From Parerythrobacter aestuarii (GTDB lineage Bacteria > Pseudomonadota > Alphaproteobacteria > Sphingomonadales > Sphingomonadaceae), in assembly GCF_030140925.1 (NCBI RefSeq), contig NZ_JARBWD010000001.1, forward strand, positions 2,294,001 through 2,358,000: a stretch of 64,000 nucleotides of DNA, read 5' to 3'. This document shows positions 18,665 through 27,550 of the stretch, piece by piece. Below the pieces are notes generated by a model. The model was not told the DNA's origin. It did not search any database and was given only the letters and a program-made list of their open reading frames with translations. Position 1 is the first letter of the stretch; every line of letters starts with the position of its first letter. The translations under genes and the position numbers were made by a program.

Positions 18665-19870
18665 CTATAACCCGGCAGCTTTCAGCGCCTGGTCCATATC
18701 CTCTTTCACATCCTCGACATCTTCCAGCCCGACGTTGATGCGCAACAGGCCCTCGGTGACGCCCATCTCGGCGCGCGCTTCAGCGGTCATGCCAGCGTGG
18801 GTCGTGCTGGCCGGGTGGCACATCAGGCTGCGCGCGTCGCCGATATTGTTGGAGATATCTACCAGCTGCAATGCATCGAGCACGGCGAAGGCGGTGGCCC
18901 GGTCGCCGACGTCGAAGGCGAAGATCGAGCCGGTCGCGCGCATCTGCGCTTTCGCCAGTTCGTGGCACGGGTGGCTGGCGAGGCCCGGGTGGAGCATCTT
19001 CGGCACCCGGCCTTCCATGAAGCGGCCCAGCGCCACCGCGTTTTCGCTCTGGCGCATGGCGCGCAGTTCGAGCGTTTCCAGCCCCTTGAAAACGACCCAG
19101 GCATTGAACGGCGCGATGTTGGGCCCGGTGTTGCGCTGGAAAGGCAGCAGTACTTCGTTGATCCATTGTTCGCTGCCGCACACAGCGCCGGCGAGCACGC
19201 GGCCCTGCCCGTCCATCAGCTTGGTCGCACTGTAGGCCACGACGTCGGCCCCGAACTCAAGCGGCTTTTGCAGCGCGCTGGTGGCGAAAGCGTTGTCGAC
19301 CACGGTGGTGATGCCATGCGCCTTCGCCAGGTCGCAAACGAACTGCAGGTCGACCACGTCGAGCGTCGGGTTGGCCGGCGTTTCGAAGAAGAACACCTTG
19401 GTGTTGGGCCGGATAGAGGCTTCCCATGCGGCGTTGTCAGTACTGTCGATCACACTGACTTCGATACCGAAGCGCGGGCACAGGTGATCCAGCAACCAAC
19501 GGCACGAGCCGAAGGCGGCGCGCGCGCCGACGACATGGTCCCCGGCCGAAAGCTGGCACAGCAGCGCGGTGGTCATCGCCGCCATCCCGCTGGCCTGCGC
19601 GCGGCAGGCCTCAGCCCCTTCCATCAGCGCGATGCGTTCTTCCAGCATGGCGACGGTGGGGTTCTGCAGGCGCGAATAGGTCATCCCCTCGGCCTCGCCG
19701 GCAAATCGGTCGGCGACGGTCTGGGCGTCGTCATAGGTATAGCCGGAGGTGAGGAACAGCGCCTCGCTGGTTTCGCCGTGCTCGCTGCGCCAGGTGCCGC
19801 CGCGCACAGCCTGCGTGGCCGGGCGCCAGCCCTGGGTGATCGAGCGGTCGGTGCCGGTAGTCTTCTTCAT
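18665..19870 (-). CDS. metZ: O-succinylhomoserine sulfhydrylase
   Basis: MetZ makes homocysteine from O-succinylhomoserine and sulfide in methionine synthesis. The start at 19870 gives 401 residues. Cys/Met PLP-enzyme motifs are intact: YSRLQNPTV, SGMAAM, ETPANPTLDV, the VDNAFAT segment, and the PLP lysine in YSATKLMDGQGR (Lys217). The C-terminal GLEDVEDVKEDMDQAL is typical of MetB/MetC/MetZ. Its DMDQAL end and GTWRSEHGETSEALF start favour MetZ over cystathionine gamma-synthase, but the distinction is by similarity only. Confidence 0.9.
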   Translation of the reverse strand: MKKTTGTDRSITQGWRPATQAVRGGTWRSEHGETSEALFLTSGYTYDDAQTVADRFAGEAEGMTYSRLQNPTVAMLEERIALMEGAEACRAQASGMAAMTTALLCQLSAGDHVVGARAAFGSCRWLLDHLCPRFGIEVSVIDSTDNAAWEASIRPNTKVFFFETPANPTLDVVDLQFVCDLAKAHGITTVVDNAFATSALQKPLEFGADVVAYSATKLMDGQGRVLAGAVCGSEQWINEVLLPFQRNTGPNIAPFNAWVVFKGLETLELRAMRQSENAVALGRFMEGRVPKMLHPGLASHPCHELAKAQMRATGSIFAFDVGDRATAFAVLDALQLVDISNNIGDARSLMCHPASTTHAGMTAEARAEMGVTEGLLRINVGLEDVEDVKEDMDQALKAAGL

Positions 19871-19923
19871 GATGTGCCGCTTACGCAGCGGCGCGCCACG
19901 CGGCAAGCAGTCCGCGCTTTAAG

Positions 19924-19942
19924 GATACCAAGGGAGGGTATC
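19924..19942 (-). promoter_or_regulatory. Inverted repeat GATACC-N7-GGTATC upstream of metZ
   Basis: A perfect 6-bp inverted repeat lies 54-72 bp upstream of the metZ start. On the minus strand it falls between a possible TTGATA -35 and a TTAAAG -10 element, so it could be an operator. It shares GGATACCA with the palindrome in front of nadE, which may be coincidence. Confidence 0.3.
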
Positions 19943-19962
19943 AATTGACCCGGGTTCCAGAC

Positions 19963-19997
19963 GCAAAAGGGGTGGCGCCGGATTGGCACCACCCCTC
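19963..19997 (-). terminator. Terminator downstream of the small exported protein gene
   Basis: On the minus strand GGGGTGGTGCC and GGCGCCACCCC form an 11-bp stem with one mismatch, followed by TTTTG. It lies about 30 bp after the stop of the gene at 20026-20244. Confidence 0.7.
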
Positions 19998-20025
19998 TCG
20001 TATCTCGTGAGAGAGTGTCTAGCGC

Positions 20026-20244
20026 TTAGTCGCTGACGGGATCGTCATCATCGGCGATGATGATGATACCGGCGATCACTGCAGCAGCAGCGAGAACCGC
20101 GATCAGGATCCCGTTTTCGCCTTCGAGTTCGCTAGTTGCTTCGACCGGAGCCATGGCGCGATCGGCTGAGACTGCCGATGCTGTCACCGGCGCTGCGGCG
20201 GCGGCCATGGCGGCGAGGCCAAGGGCAAGAGTCTTCATCTTCAT
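20026..20244 (-). CDS. Small exported or membrane protein (72 residues), unknown function
   Basis: The start at 20244 has GGAGA 8 bp upstream. Residues 1-24 look like a signal peptide (ALGLAAMAAAAAPVTASA). A second hydrophobic segment covers about residues 46-63 (ILIAVLAAAAVIAGIIIIA) and the tail is acidic (DDDDPVSD). Small proteins of this plan are common in sphingomonads. No function is known to me. It is monocistronic with its own terminator. Confidence 0.75.
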   Translation of the reverse strand: MKMKTLALGLAAMAAAAAPVTASAVSADRAMAPVEATSELEGENGILIAVLAAAAVIAGIIIIADDDDPVSD

Positions 20245-20443
20245 GTTTTCGTCTCCAGTTGTCCGGCATTTGCCGTGTCGTTGTTCGCCCTGCCAAATCG
20301 GCGGGGTTTTGCCCCCGCTCGAACCATAGGCCCCTAACAGCGCAGGGGTATAACAAATTGTATCAATGCGACGTTTTCGCGACGAACTGCGATCAATTGA
20401 GCCGATGTCGGGACGAAGTGAGTCGAATCTGAAATTTCATTAC

Positions 20444-20992
20444 TCAATTCAATGCGAATCCGACCCTCTTTGTGAAAGATTTCTTCCCAACAGCGTCGAG
20501 CATTTGACTGCCTTCGATCATTGTAAGCACGAATCGCGCTCCGGCGGACGGATCGGGATCGTCTTCCGGCAGGTGCCGTTCGACCCAGTCAAGCAACAGT
20601 TCCATGATGTCGCCAGCGCTCGCAAGATGGGCTGAATTCCCCCGGGCACAGCCGGCAACAATGTCCCACCAAAGACGCAGGAAGGGGGCAAACTCCGGCC
20701 GGCCAGTGACTTCCATGACTTGCTCGTAGCAGGCCCGGCGTGACGAACACCGACCGGTGGGGAAGGCCTGGTCAAGTGCGCCTGCAAACGTTTGCGCCAG
20801 GTACTCCAGCAAGCCGGCGACGAGCTTTTCCTTGGAACCGAAGTGGTAAAGCAGCATGCGGTCGCTGGTCCCGGCCGCCTTCGCCAGCGGGCGCAGGCTC
20901 AGCCCGGCCAGTCCATGATCCAGCACATGCGCCGCCAACTGCGGCAAGAGCATTTCGCGTGACATCGCGCCGGAACGGGAAGGCTTGCTCAT
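20444..20992 (-). CDS. TetR-family transcriptional regulator
   Basis: The ATG at 20992 gives 182 residues (a GTG two codons upstream is possible). The N-terminal HTH is clear: LSLRPLAKAAGTSDRMLLYH followed by FGSKEKLV. The C-terminal ligand domain is not assignable. It is divergent from a small membrane protein, and the 76-bp gap between them holds two 16-bp palindromes that are likely its own operators, so autoregulation and control of the membrane protein are inferred. Confidence 0.9.
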   Translation of the reverse strand: MSKPSRSGAMSREMLLPQLAAHVLDHGLAGLSLRPLAKAAGTSDRMLLYHFGSKEKLVAGLLEYLAQTFAGALDQAFPTGRCSSRRACYEQVMEVTGRPEFAPFLRLWWDIVAGCARGNSAHLASAGDIMELLLDWVERHLPEDDPDPSAGARFVLTMIEGSQMLDAVGKKSFTKRVGFALN

Positions 20993-21001
20993 GGTCACTC
21001 T

Positions 21002-21045
21002 TGTAGCGACCGCTACATAAGGCTACAAGTGTAGCAGTTGCTACA
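21002..21045. promoter_or_regulatory. Nested TetR-type operators TGTAGC-N4-GCTACA (two palindromes plus a linking half-site)
   Basis: Perfect 6-bp inverted repeats occur at 21002-21017 (TGTAGCGACCGCTACA) and 21030-21045 (TGTAGCAGTTGCTACA). A further GCTACA lies between them at 21022-21027. Hexamers therefore recur at about 10-bp steps. The sites fill the gap between the divergent tetR and membrane-protein genes. Confidence 0.75.
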
Positions 21046-21068
21046 TTCAACCTGCAAAGGACCTGCCG

Positions 21069-21461
21069 ATGTCTCCCCACATGATCCTCTTCCTCGCTGG
21101 CGTCGCCGCCGCCGCGGCAGCAATCCTCTCCATCGCGCTCGCCCGCAACGCGACCGGTAGCGCGACACTGGCCGCAGCCCTTTTCGCAGGCTTCGCGGGA
21201 TTCACTGCAGTCACGATCTGGTCTGAAGGCGTGTTGCTGGTGGTGGAGAACCACACGGTCAACTTGTGGGGTATTCAGGTCTGGTATGACCTGCTGTTCT
21301 CTGTCGGAATCGCGCTGTTCTTCATCCTGCCCCGCGCCCGCGCTGCCGGAATGCAGGTCGCCCCTTGGATCGTGTTCGTGGCCTTGACTGCCTCCATCGG
21401 GTTGCTGGCGATGGTGGCGCGACTGTTCTGGCTGGAACGGCAGACAGCGGCAAAGCCCTGA
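21069..21461 (+). CDS. Four-helix membrane protein of unknown function
   Basis: The 130-residue product is almost entirely hydrophobic, with four predicted membrane segments near residues 3-24, 34-58, 72-90 and 97-120. AAAGGA lies 9 bp upstream of the ATG. I do not recognise the family. The divergent TetR gene and shared operators suggest it is induced by a small molecule and might act in efflux, sensing or envelope protection; that role is only inferred. Confidence 0.8.
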   Translation: MSPHMILFLAGVAAAAAAILSIALARNATGSATLAAALFAGFAGFTAVTIWSEGVLLVVENHTVNLWGIQVWYDLLFSVGIALFFILPRARAAGMQVAPWIVFVALTASIGLLAMVARLFWLERQTAAKP

Positions 21462-21513
21462 ATCCTAAGCTGCTTGCAGATGTGCCGGGGCGGCATTATC
21501 GCCTGCGGTCATC

Positions 21514-22788
21514 ATGCAGGCGGCGCACGACCGATCAGAGGATCCCCGGCTGGCGACGCTGGCGCTGACATCGCTGTTCCTTGCCGTGTGCCTGTGGCGG
21601 GTCGCCACCCCATCGATCGCCTATTTCGACGAAGTGCATTACCTGCCCGCCGCGCGCGCACTGCTCGACGGCAGCGAGTGGATCAACGCCGAGCATCCGC
21701 CGCTGGGCAAGCACATTCTCGCCGCCGGGATCGCGATCTTCGGCGACAATCCGTTCGGCTGGCGCTTCTTCCCGGCATTGTTCGGCGCGATCGCGCTCTA
21801 CGCCTTTAGCCGCGCGCTGTGGGAAGCGAGTCGGCTGCGGTTTGCGACGCTCGCCTATTGCTGGTTGCTGGGGACGGGTTTCCAGCTCATCGTCCAGGCC
21901 CGCATTGCCATGCTCGACATCTTCATGGTGGCGTTCTTCGCGCTGGCGCTGTGGCAGCTTGCCCGCGCTGTGCGCGCACCGGAAGAAGGTCGCAAGCGGC
22001 TGGCTCTCGCAGGGTTGGCGCTGGGCGCGGCGATGGCGAGCAAATGGAACGCCGTGCCGCTGGCCATGCTGCCCGGGATGGCCTTCCTCGGGGCCCGTTT
22101 CATGGCCGGGCGGCGGCGACTCCTCGTCAGCAAGCGCGGCGCACCTGTGCCGGGCGTTTCGCTGCTCGAGGCGACAGTGTGGCTCGGCGCAGTGCCGCTG
22201 GCGGTGTATTTTGCCAGCTTTGTGCCCGTCTGGATGATGGCTGAGCACCCCTTTGGCGATCGCGGGCTGATCGGTATCCAGCAGATGATGCTGGAAATGC
22301 AGCAGAGCGTGAAGCAGCCCCATCCCTACCAGAGCACTTGGGCGCAATGGATCACCAACACCCGCGGCATCTGGTATCTCTATGAGGAGGTCGACGGCGC
22401 ATATCGCGGTGTGCTCCTGATCGGCAATCCCTTCACCATGCTGGCAGGCCTGCCAGCGCTGCTGTGGTGCGGCTGGGTGGCGCTAGCGAAGAAACGCATA
22501 GATGCGCTGGCGGTGGCGGTGCTGTTCGCTGCCAGCTTCGGCTTCTGGATCGTCGCCGCCAAGCCGATCCAGTTCTACTACCACTATCTCCTGCCCAGCT
22601 GCTTTCTTCTCGCGGCGCTGGCCTTGGCGCTCGATGCACTCAAGCAGCGCGGAATGGCGCCAGTGAGCTATGCTACACTGGCCGCAAGCGCGGCGTTCTT
22701 CGTGTTCTTCTTCCCGGTGCTGACGGCGATGAAGCTCCAGGATTCGGGCAGCTTCGTCACCTGGACCTGGATCGAGGGCTGGCGCTAG
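21514..22788 (+). CDS. PMT-type (GT39) phospholipid-linked mannosyltransferase
   Basis: The 424-residue polytopic protein matches the protein O-mannosyltransferase (Pmt) family. The first periplasmic loop carries the catalytic Asp-Glu pair in FDEVHY (Asp39-Glu40) and the HPPLGKH motif, followed by about ten membrane helices. Known bacterial Pmt proteins transfer mannose from polyprenyl-phosphate-mannose to exported proteins. The convergent neighbour is a polyprenyl-phosphate sugar synthase, which fits that donor need. Acceptor and sugar are not shown by the sequence. The stop shares CTAG with the neighbour's stop. Confidence 0.85.
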   Translation: MQAAHDRSEDPRLATLALTSLFLAVCLWRVATPSIAYFDEVHYLPAARALLDGSEWINAEHPPLGKHILAAGIAIFGDNPFGWRFFPALFGAIALYAFSRALWEASRLRFATLAYCWLLGTGFQLIVQARIAMLDIFMVAFFALALWQLARAVRAPEEGRKRLALAGLALGAAMASKWNAVPLAMLPGMAFLGARFMAGRRRLLVSKRGAPVPGVSLLEATVWLGAVPLAVYFASFVPVWMMAEHPFGDRGLIGIQQMMLEMQQSVKQPHPYQSTWAQWITNTRGIWYLYEEVDGAYRGVLLIGNPFTMLAGLPALLWCGWVALAKKRIDALAVAVLFAASFGFWIVAAKPIQFYYHYLLPSCFLLAALALALDALKQRGMAPVSYATLAASAAFFVFFFPVLTAMKLQDSGSFVTWTWIEGWR

Positions 22789-23876
22789 AAGCGCCCCCAG
22801 ACGAAGCGGCTCGACAGCGCGTAGTTCCAAACCGCGCCGATCACGATCCCGGCCAACGCTGCCAGCACCCAGTACACGCCTGCTTCTTTCAGCCAGCTTG
22901 CCAGCGCAACATTGGCTATCGCGCCGATCGCGCAGGTCAGGCAGAAACTGGTCCAGCCGCGCAGTACCGCCCAAGCGCCTTTCAACCGCTGGTCGCGGTA
23001 GGTCAGCCAGTTGTTGAGCCAGAAGTTGAAGCTCATCGCGCCGAAGGTCGCCAGCGCCTGTGCCAGCGCGAAGCCGCTACCAAGCACAGCGAACAGCAGC
23101 GCCAACACGGCCATGTGGACGCCTACGCCCAGCCCACCGACAGTCGCAAACAGCATGAAGCGGGTCGGCACGATCTGGCCGAAATAGCGCTCGTAGAGCC
23201 CGACGAGGAACTCGAACGCCACAACCTTGTCGAGCTTGCTCTCTCCTGTCCGCCGCTCAGCGAATTGCAGCGGGACTTCGGCCACGCGCAGCCGCTCGGG
23301 CGAGGCTGACAGAATATCGAGCAGGATCTTGAAGCCGATCCCTGACAGGCGCGGGGCAAGGTCGCGCACGCGCCCGGTTTCAAGCAGGAAGTAGCCGGAC
23401 ATGGGATCGGAGAGCTCGGTCCCGGTCAACCGCCGGGCCAGCGCATTGGCGAGCCGTGAACCCTGCTCCCGCCGCGCAGTGTCCAGCCCCGCTGCACTCC
23501 CACCGACAAGGAAGCGACTGGCAACGACGACATCCGCCGCGCCGCTGCGAACGGTCTCCAGCATGTTAGGCAATAGCTTCGGGTCGTGCTGGTGGTCGGC
23601 ATCCATCACTGCAACATGCGGTGCAGCGGTGGCACATGCCCCTTCGATCACCGCGCTCGCCAATCCGCGCCGCCCGATGCGCTGGATCACCCGGATGCGC
23701 GGGTCGCTGCGGGCCAGCTCGCGCGCGGTATCGGCGGTGCCGTCAACGCTGTTGTCGTCGACCACGATGGCTTCCCACGTGATCCCATGCAGCGCCGCGT
23801 CCAGCCGCTCGACCAGCGGGGCAATATTGTCGCGCTCGTTCAGCGTCGGCAGGATGATGGCGAGGTCGAGGGGCAC
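22785..23876 (-). CDS. Polyprenyl-phosphate glycosyltransferase fused to GtrA membrane domain
   Basis: The 363-residue protein has an N-terminal GT2 domain of the dolichyl-phosphate-mannose synthase type (residues about 1-235; LPTLNERDNI, VVDDNSVDGTAD, DADHQHDP with the metal-binding aspartates). A GtrA-like domain of four membrane helices follows (about 238-363). Such fusions make polyprenyl-phosphate-sugar and may flip it. It is convergent with the Pmt gene and probably supplies its donor. Confidence 0.88.
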   Translation of the reverse strand: MPLDLAIILPTLNERDNIAPLVERLDAALHGITWEAIVVDDNSVDGTADTARELARSDPRIRVIQRIGRRGLASAVIEGACATAAPHVAVMDADHQHDPKLLPNMLETVRSGAADVVVASRFLVGGSAAGLDTARREQGSRLANALARRLTGTELSDPMSGYFLLETGRVRDLAPRLSGIGFKILLDILSASPERLRVAEVPLQFAERRTGESKLDKVVAFEFLVGLYERYFGQIVPTRFMLFATVGGLGVGVHMAVLALLFAVLGSGFALAQALATFGAMSFNFWLNNWLTYRDQRLKGAWAVLRGWTSFCLTCAIGAIANVALASWLKEAGVYWVLAALAGIVIGAVWNYALSSRFVWGRF

Positions 23877-23891
23877 GAGCGTCTACTTCCA

Positions 23892-24030
23892 CGTCGCCCC
23901 TGCGCAGGCAGGGGCCCAGATAAGGTCAAGGCTTGGTCTTCGATTGCCGACCATAGCCGTCGGCGCGTTAGCCACAACTGCGTTGCAATACAGTGACGGC
24001 GGATAGGCCCCTGCCTGCGCAGGGGCGACG
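23892..24030. repeat. Fold-back repeat element, two-ended (copy 2)
   Basis: Left end CGTCGCCCCTGCGCAGGCAG then GGGCCCAGATAAGG; right end GGCCCCTGCCTGCGCAGGGG then CGACG. The ends are near-perfect inverted copies about 90 bp apart. The CCAGATAAGG extension is shared with copy 1. It separates the GT2-GtrA gene from leuB. Confidence 0.8.
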
Positions 24031-24038
24031 ACAGTTTT

Positions 24039-25097
24039 CTAAAGCCGCGCGAGCACCGCGTCAGCAATTTCCTTGGTCGAGGCGGTGCCGCCGAGGTCTG
24101 CCCCCAGCACACCGTCGCGCACGGTCGCACCGACCGCCGCTTCGACCTTCGCCGCAGCTTCCTCCAGCCCGAAGCTGTGGCGCAGCATCATGGCGGCAGA
24201 AAGGATCGCCGCCAGCGGATTGGCCTTGCCCTGCCCGGCGATATCGGGCGCGCTGCCGTGGATGGGTTCGTAGAGCCCGAAGGTGCCATGTGCGGTCTGC
24301 CGCTCGCCCAGCGACGCGCTCGGCAGCAGGCCGATCGAGCCGACGCACATGCTGGCCTGGTCGGACAGGATATCGCCGAAGAGGTTGCCGGTGACGATCA
24401 CGTCGAACTGCCCCGGCGCGCGCACCAGCTGCATCGCGGCGTTGTCGACATAGAGGTGGTCGAGGCTGACCTCGGGATAGTCCGCCGCCACTTCGATTAC
24501 GACATCGCGCCACAGCTGGCTGGTTTCCAGCACATTGGCCTTGTCGACGCTGGTCAGCTTCTTGCCGCGCCCCTGCGCCGCGCGGAAGGCGGTGTGAGCA
24601 ATGCGGCGTACTTCGCTTTCGGAATAGGACATATTGTCCCACCCTTCGCGCTCGCCGCTCTCGGTCACGCGCTGGCCCTTGGCCCCGAAATAGACATCGC
24701 CATTGAGTTCGCGGACGATCAGCAGGTCGATCTGGCGCGCGACTTCCGGGCGCAACGCTGAATGCTCTTCCAGCCCCGCAAACATCGTCGCCGGGCGGAG
24801 GTTGGCGAACAGCCCCAGCTCGGCACGCAGGCCCAGCACCGCCTGCTCGGGCCGCAGCGCGCGTTCGAGGTGGTCGCACGCCGGATCGCCGACCGCGCCG
24901 AACAGCACGGCATCGGCCTCGCGCGCCATGATCAGTGTCTCTTCGGGCAGCGGGTGGCCATGCCGACGGTAAGCGGTCGCACCCACGTCGCCTTCGAACA
25001 GCGTCAGCCCCGGCAGCCTCAGCGCCTCGAGCACGCGTACGGCCTCTGCGGTCACTTCGGGGCCGATACCGTCACCGGGAAAAACCGCTATTTTCAT
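24039..25097 (-). CDS. leuB: 3-isopropylmalate dehydrogenase
   Basis: LeuB oxidatively decarboxylates 3-isopropylmalate in leucine synthesis. The start at 25097 ([15 protein letters not shown]) gives 352 residues; a TTG at 25112 is a weaker option. Motifs present are ELTGDVYFG-like [25 protein letters not shown], the [12 protein letters not shown] metal site, and the [18 protein letters not shown] site. It follows recO by 19 bp. The other leu genes are not in the window. Confidence 0.95.
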   Translation of the reverse strand: MKIAVFPGDGIGPEVTAEAVRVLEALRLPGLTLFEGDVGATAYRRHGHPLPEETLIMAREADAVLFGAVGDPACDHLERALRPEQAVLGLRAELGLFANLRPATMFAGLEEHSALRPEVARQIDLLIVRELNGDVYFGAKGQRVTESGEREGWDNMSYSESEVRRIAHTAFRAAQGRGKKLTSVDKANVLETSQLWRDVVIEVAADYPEVSLDHLYVDNAAMQLVRAPGQFDVIVTGNLFGDILSDQASMCVGSIGLLPSASLGERQTAHGTFGLYEPIHGSAPDIAGQGKANPLAAILSAAMMLRHSFGLEEAAAKVEAAVGATVRDGVLGADLGGTASTKEIADAVLARL

Positions 25098-25116
25098 CGG
25101 AGTTACCGTCAATCCT

Positions 25117-25713
25117 TCAGACCATCTTGCGCAGCCGCTCCATCAGCTGCTCGCGCGCTGCCAGCGTGTCGCCGCGCCGGTCGGCTAGCAAATAGCGCTG
25201 CAGCGGGTCAGCCAGTTTTTCCATCGCCGCCAAAACCTGCGGTAGCGCACCCGCCTCGGGCCGCGCCCCGCCATAGCCCAGCTCGCGCAGCAGCAGCGCT
25301 TCATAGGCCAGCATCGCCGGGGCCCAGCCGCGCGCCGAAGGTGCCTGGCACACCGCCTCAAGAAGTGCCGACAAGGCGCTGTAAAGACTGGGATAGGGAT
25401 TGCGTTCAGGCAGTGCTGTTGCGGTCAGCGCGGTCGCCCACTGGATCGCCGCGGCGGGCAGCGGTTCGCCCAGCCAGGGTCCACGGCTCTGGACCAGTTC
25501 CAGCCTGGCAAAGGGCAACTGGCTGTCGGACTTCGCGCGCAAGTCCATCTCGACCATATTGCCCGGAATCACCACCGGCCGCAGCTGCCGCCCGCGCCCG
25601 CCGGCAACATAGCCGGCGACGAGCCCGAACTCCTCGGTCAACAGCCGCGCGATCACCGCCGTCTCGCCATGCGAGCGGGCAGCGACAAGGATGGCAGGGG
25701 CGCGGATGTTCAT
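25117..25713 (-). CDS. recO: DNA repair protein RecO
   Basis: RecO anneals SSB-coated strands and loads RecA with RecR. The start at 25713 ([20 protein letters not shown]) gives 198 residues, shorter than E. coli RecO (242). The N-terminal OB-fold (to about 80), with [19 protein letters not shown], and the helical part are present. No CxxC zinc finger is visible, as in several alphaproteobacterial forms. It is followed closely by leuB. Confidence 0.9.
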   Translation of the reverse strand: MNIRAPAILVAARSHGETAVIARLLTEEFGLVAGYVAGGRGRQLRPVVIPGNMVEMDLRAKSDSQLPFARLELVQSRGPWLGEPLPAAAIQWATALTATALPERNPYPSLYSALSALLEAVCQAPSARGWAPAMLAYEALLLRELGYGGARPEAGALPQVLAAMEKLADPLQRYLLADRRGDTLAAREQLMERLRKMV

Positions 25714-25736
25714 GGTGCCCAACTGCTACCCCAATT

Positions 25737-25824
25737 CGTCATCCCCGCGAAAGCGGGGATCGCGCTTCTTCTGTTGGCACGAGCCAAAAGGTAGCGGGAC
25801 CCCGGATCAAGTCCGGGGCGACGG
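25737..25824. repeat. Fold-back repeat element, two-ended (copy 3)
   Basis: Left end CGTCATCCCCGCGAAAGCGG then GGATCGCG; right end GACCCCGGATCAAGTCCGGG then GCGACGG. It has the same plan as copies 1, 2 and 4 but a shorter centre. It lies between ubiK and recO. Confidence 0.75.
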
Positions 25825-25849
25825 GTTATGCAGATTTAGGACCTTCGGC

Positions 25850-26098
25850 CTACTTGCTGAGCTTCGCTTCCAGCTCATCAAGCCGCTTCTTCAGCGCTTC
25901 GTTCTCTTCGCGCGCCTTGGCGGCCATGGCTTTGACCGTGTCGAATTCCTCGCGACTGACGAAGTCGATCCCACCCATCGCTTCGCGGACCCGCTCGCGC
26001 GCGCTTTCGCGCGCTTCGCGGCCCATGCCGGCGAAGGTGCCGGCGGCTCCGTTCACCAGTTTGACGAAATCGGCGATGGCGGGGTTCTTGCTTTGCAT
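25850..26098 (-). CDS. ubiK: UbiK/YqiC-like accessory protein (BMFP domain)
   Basis: The 82-residue protein has the plan of the BMFP/UbiK family: an amphipathic N-terminal part (IADFVKLVNGAAGTFAGMG), then a C-terminal coiled coil (residues about 50-80, EEFDTVKAMAAKAREENEAL). UbiK family members assist ubiquinone synthesis and associate with membranes. The VSREEFDTVK motif is characteristic. The symbol is by family similarity. Confidence 0.82.
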   Translation of the reverse strand: MQSKNPAIADFVKLVNGAAGTFAGMGREARESARERVREAMGGIDFVSREEFDTVKAMAAKAREENEALKKRLDELEAKLSK

Positions 26099-26137
26099 GC
26101 GCGCTAGATGGTCCTGTCGGCGGGCAAAGACAATACC

Positions 26138-26698
26138 CTACAATTCAATCGTCTGCACGACCCCGCCGTCGTCATCGCCCATGCCGCTGGCATCAGGGTT
26201 CAATTGCAGGAACTGGAAGTTGAGCACGGTCGCGAACAGGATCCACGCAAGATAGGGTAGCAGCAGGATACCGGCCAGCATCCGCACCCGCCAGAACAGC
26301 ACGATGGTCGCGATCACCAGCACGTCGAGCACGACGATCAGGCCAAGCGCCCAGTCGATTTGCTGAAGCGAGAAATACACCGGGCTCCACGCCAGGTTGA
26401 CTACGAACTGGACTACGAAGAGCACGATTGCCGCCGTGCGCCCCTTGGCACCCCAGGCCGACAGCACCAGCGCCAGTGCGATGCCCATCAGCACATAGAG
26501 GATAGGCCACACGATCCCGAACAGGTAGCTCGGCGGATTGATCGCGGGCTTTTCAAGGCTGTCGTACCAGTAATTGCCGGGGCCACCCGGCGTGAACTGC
26601 TGCACCAGGAATGCCGCCAGCAGGACTGCGGGCACCGCAAACAGGGCCCAACGGATAAAACTCGCGCGCAATTGCGCCTTGGAAGCCAGCGTGCTCAT
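26138..26698 (-). CDS. TspO/MBR-family membrane protein
   Basis: The 186-residue protein has five membrane helices and the TspO signatures: WYDSLEKPAINPPSYLFGIV then WPILYVLMGIAL, and WSPVYFSLQQIDWAL. TspO proteins bind tetrapyrroles and are linked to stress or photosynthesis-gene control in alphaproteobacteria. The N-terminal 20 residues and the acidic C-terminal tail (MGDDDGG) extend beyond the core. It is divergent from a lipoprotein gene. Confidence 0.9.
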   Translation of the reverse strand: MSTLASKAQLRASFIRWALFAVPAVLLAAFLVQQFTPGGPGNYWYDSLEKPAINPPSYLFGIVWPILYVLMGIALALVLSAWGAKGRTAAIVLFVVQFVVNLAWSPVYFSLQQIDWALGLIVVLDVLVIATIVLFWRVRMLAGILLLPYLAWILFATVLNFQFLQLNPDASGMGDDDGGVVQTIEL

Positions 26699-26900
26699 CA
26701 ATTCCCTTCTTGTGGCGAATCCTTGCGATCACTCGCGCCGCTGTTTGCCGGGGCTTGCCCGTGTTAGCAAGCGGGCCAAAGCCGGTATGCGCCAGCATGA
26801 GCCCGCACGACGGCCTGATGGCCCGCCTCGCGACAGGTCCTGGTCAGTCCGGCACGTCTTTGCCATTTACGCAGAGGCGGTTAGCGCCCATTGTGAAGCG

Positions 26901-27461
26901 ATGCACAGCCGCCTGTCCCCGATCGCCCGCTATGCCACCCTCGCCAGCGCGCTGGCTCTCGCCTGCTGCGCCCCGCCACCGCCGCCGCCGATTGTCAGCA
27001 CCCCTGCTCCGGTGCCGGCACCGACCCCGACACCGGCTCCGCCACCGCCGGTGGTTGAGCAGCCAGAATATGCCAACTGGCTCGATGCGCCACAGACGCC
27101 GGGCGACTGGAGCTATCGCGACGGCCCGGCCACCAGCATAGCGGTGTTCGTGGAGACCGGGGGAATGGAGAGCTTTGCCATTGTCTGCACCAAGGGCGGA
27201 GAGGTTACGCTGTCGCGCGCGGGCCGCGCCAGCCAGCCGGTGCCGCTGCAGATCATCACTGAAACCGGGCGGCAGTTCTTCAATGCCGAGCCCGATGCGA
27301 GCGGCGGCTCGTTCCTCAATGTGCAGCTGCGCAGCCGCAACCCGATCCTCGACGCGATGGCGCTGTCACGCGGACGCTTCGGCATCGAAACCGCCGGGCT
27401 GAAGACGCTCTACCTGCCGGCATGGGCCGAAGTAACTCGCGTGATCGAGGATTGCCGCTAG
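26901..27461 (+). CDS. Predicted lipoprotein with Pro-rich linker, unknown function
   Basis: The ATG at 26901 gives 186 residues with a lipoprotein signal ending ASALALACC (lipobox cysteine about residue 24-25). A run of Pro/Ala/Thr (residues about 26-58) then links to a beta-rich domain with two internal cysteines. Much longer frames upstream lack start signals. The layout suggests an outer-membrane-anchored periplasmic domain. No family recognised. Confidence 0.75.
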   Translation: MHSRLSPIARYATLASALALACCAPPPPPPIVSTPAPVPAPTPTPAPPPPVVEQPEYANWLDAPQTPGDWSYRDGPATSIAVFVETGGMESFAIVCTKGGEVTLSRAGRASQPVPLQIITETGRQFFNAEPDASGGSFLNVQLRSRNPILDAMALSRGRFGIETAGLKTLYLPAWAEVTRVIEDCR

Positions 27462-27522
27462 GGATTCGTTTTGCGCTTTCCACAGTTGAACGACTCCCCG
27501 CCCGCATCTGATCGACAGACAC

Positions 27523-27550
27523 AAAAAAAGCCCGGAGGATCACCTCGGGC
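27523..27550 (-). terminator. Hairpin with T7 tract on the minus strand
   Basis: Read leftward, GCCCG...CGGGC flanks GAGGTGATCCTC and is followed by TTTTTTT. This has terminator form for a leftward transcript, yet no minus-strand gene lies to its right before 28.2 kb. It may end a small RNA. The stem region contains GGATCACCTC on the plus strand (27537-27546). Confidence 0.4.

Noticed and set aside
19871..19960. SAM-II riboswitch in front of metZ
   Set aside because: metZ is often preceded by this riboswitch in alphaproteobacteria, but the conserved core could not be matched; only a simple inverted repeat and a hairpin were seen.
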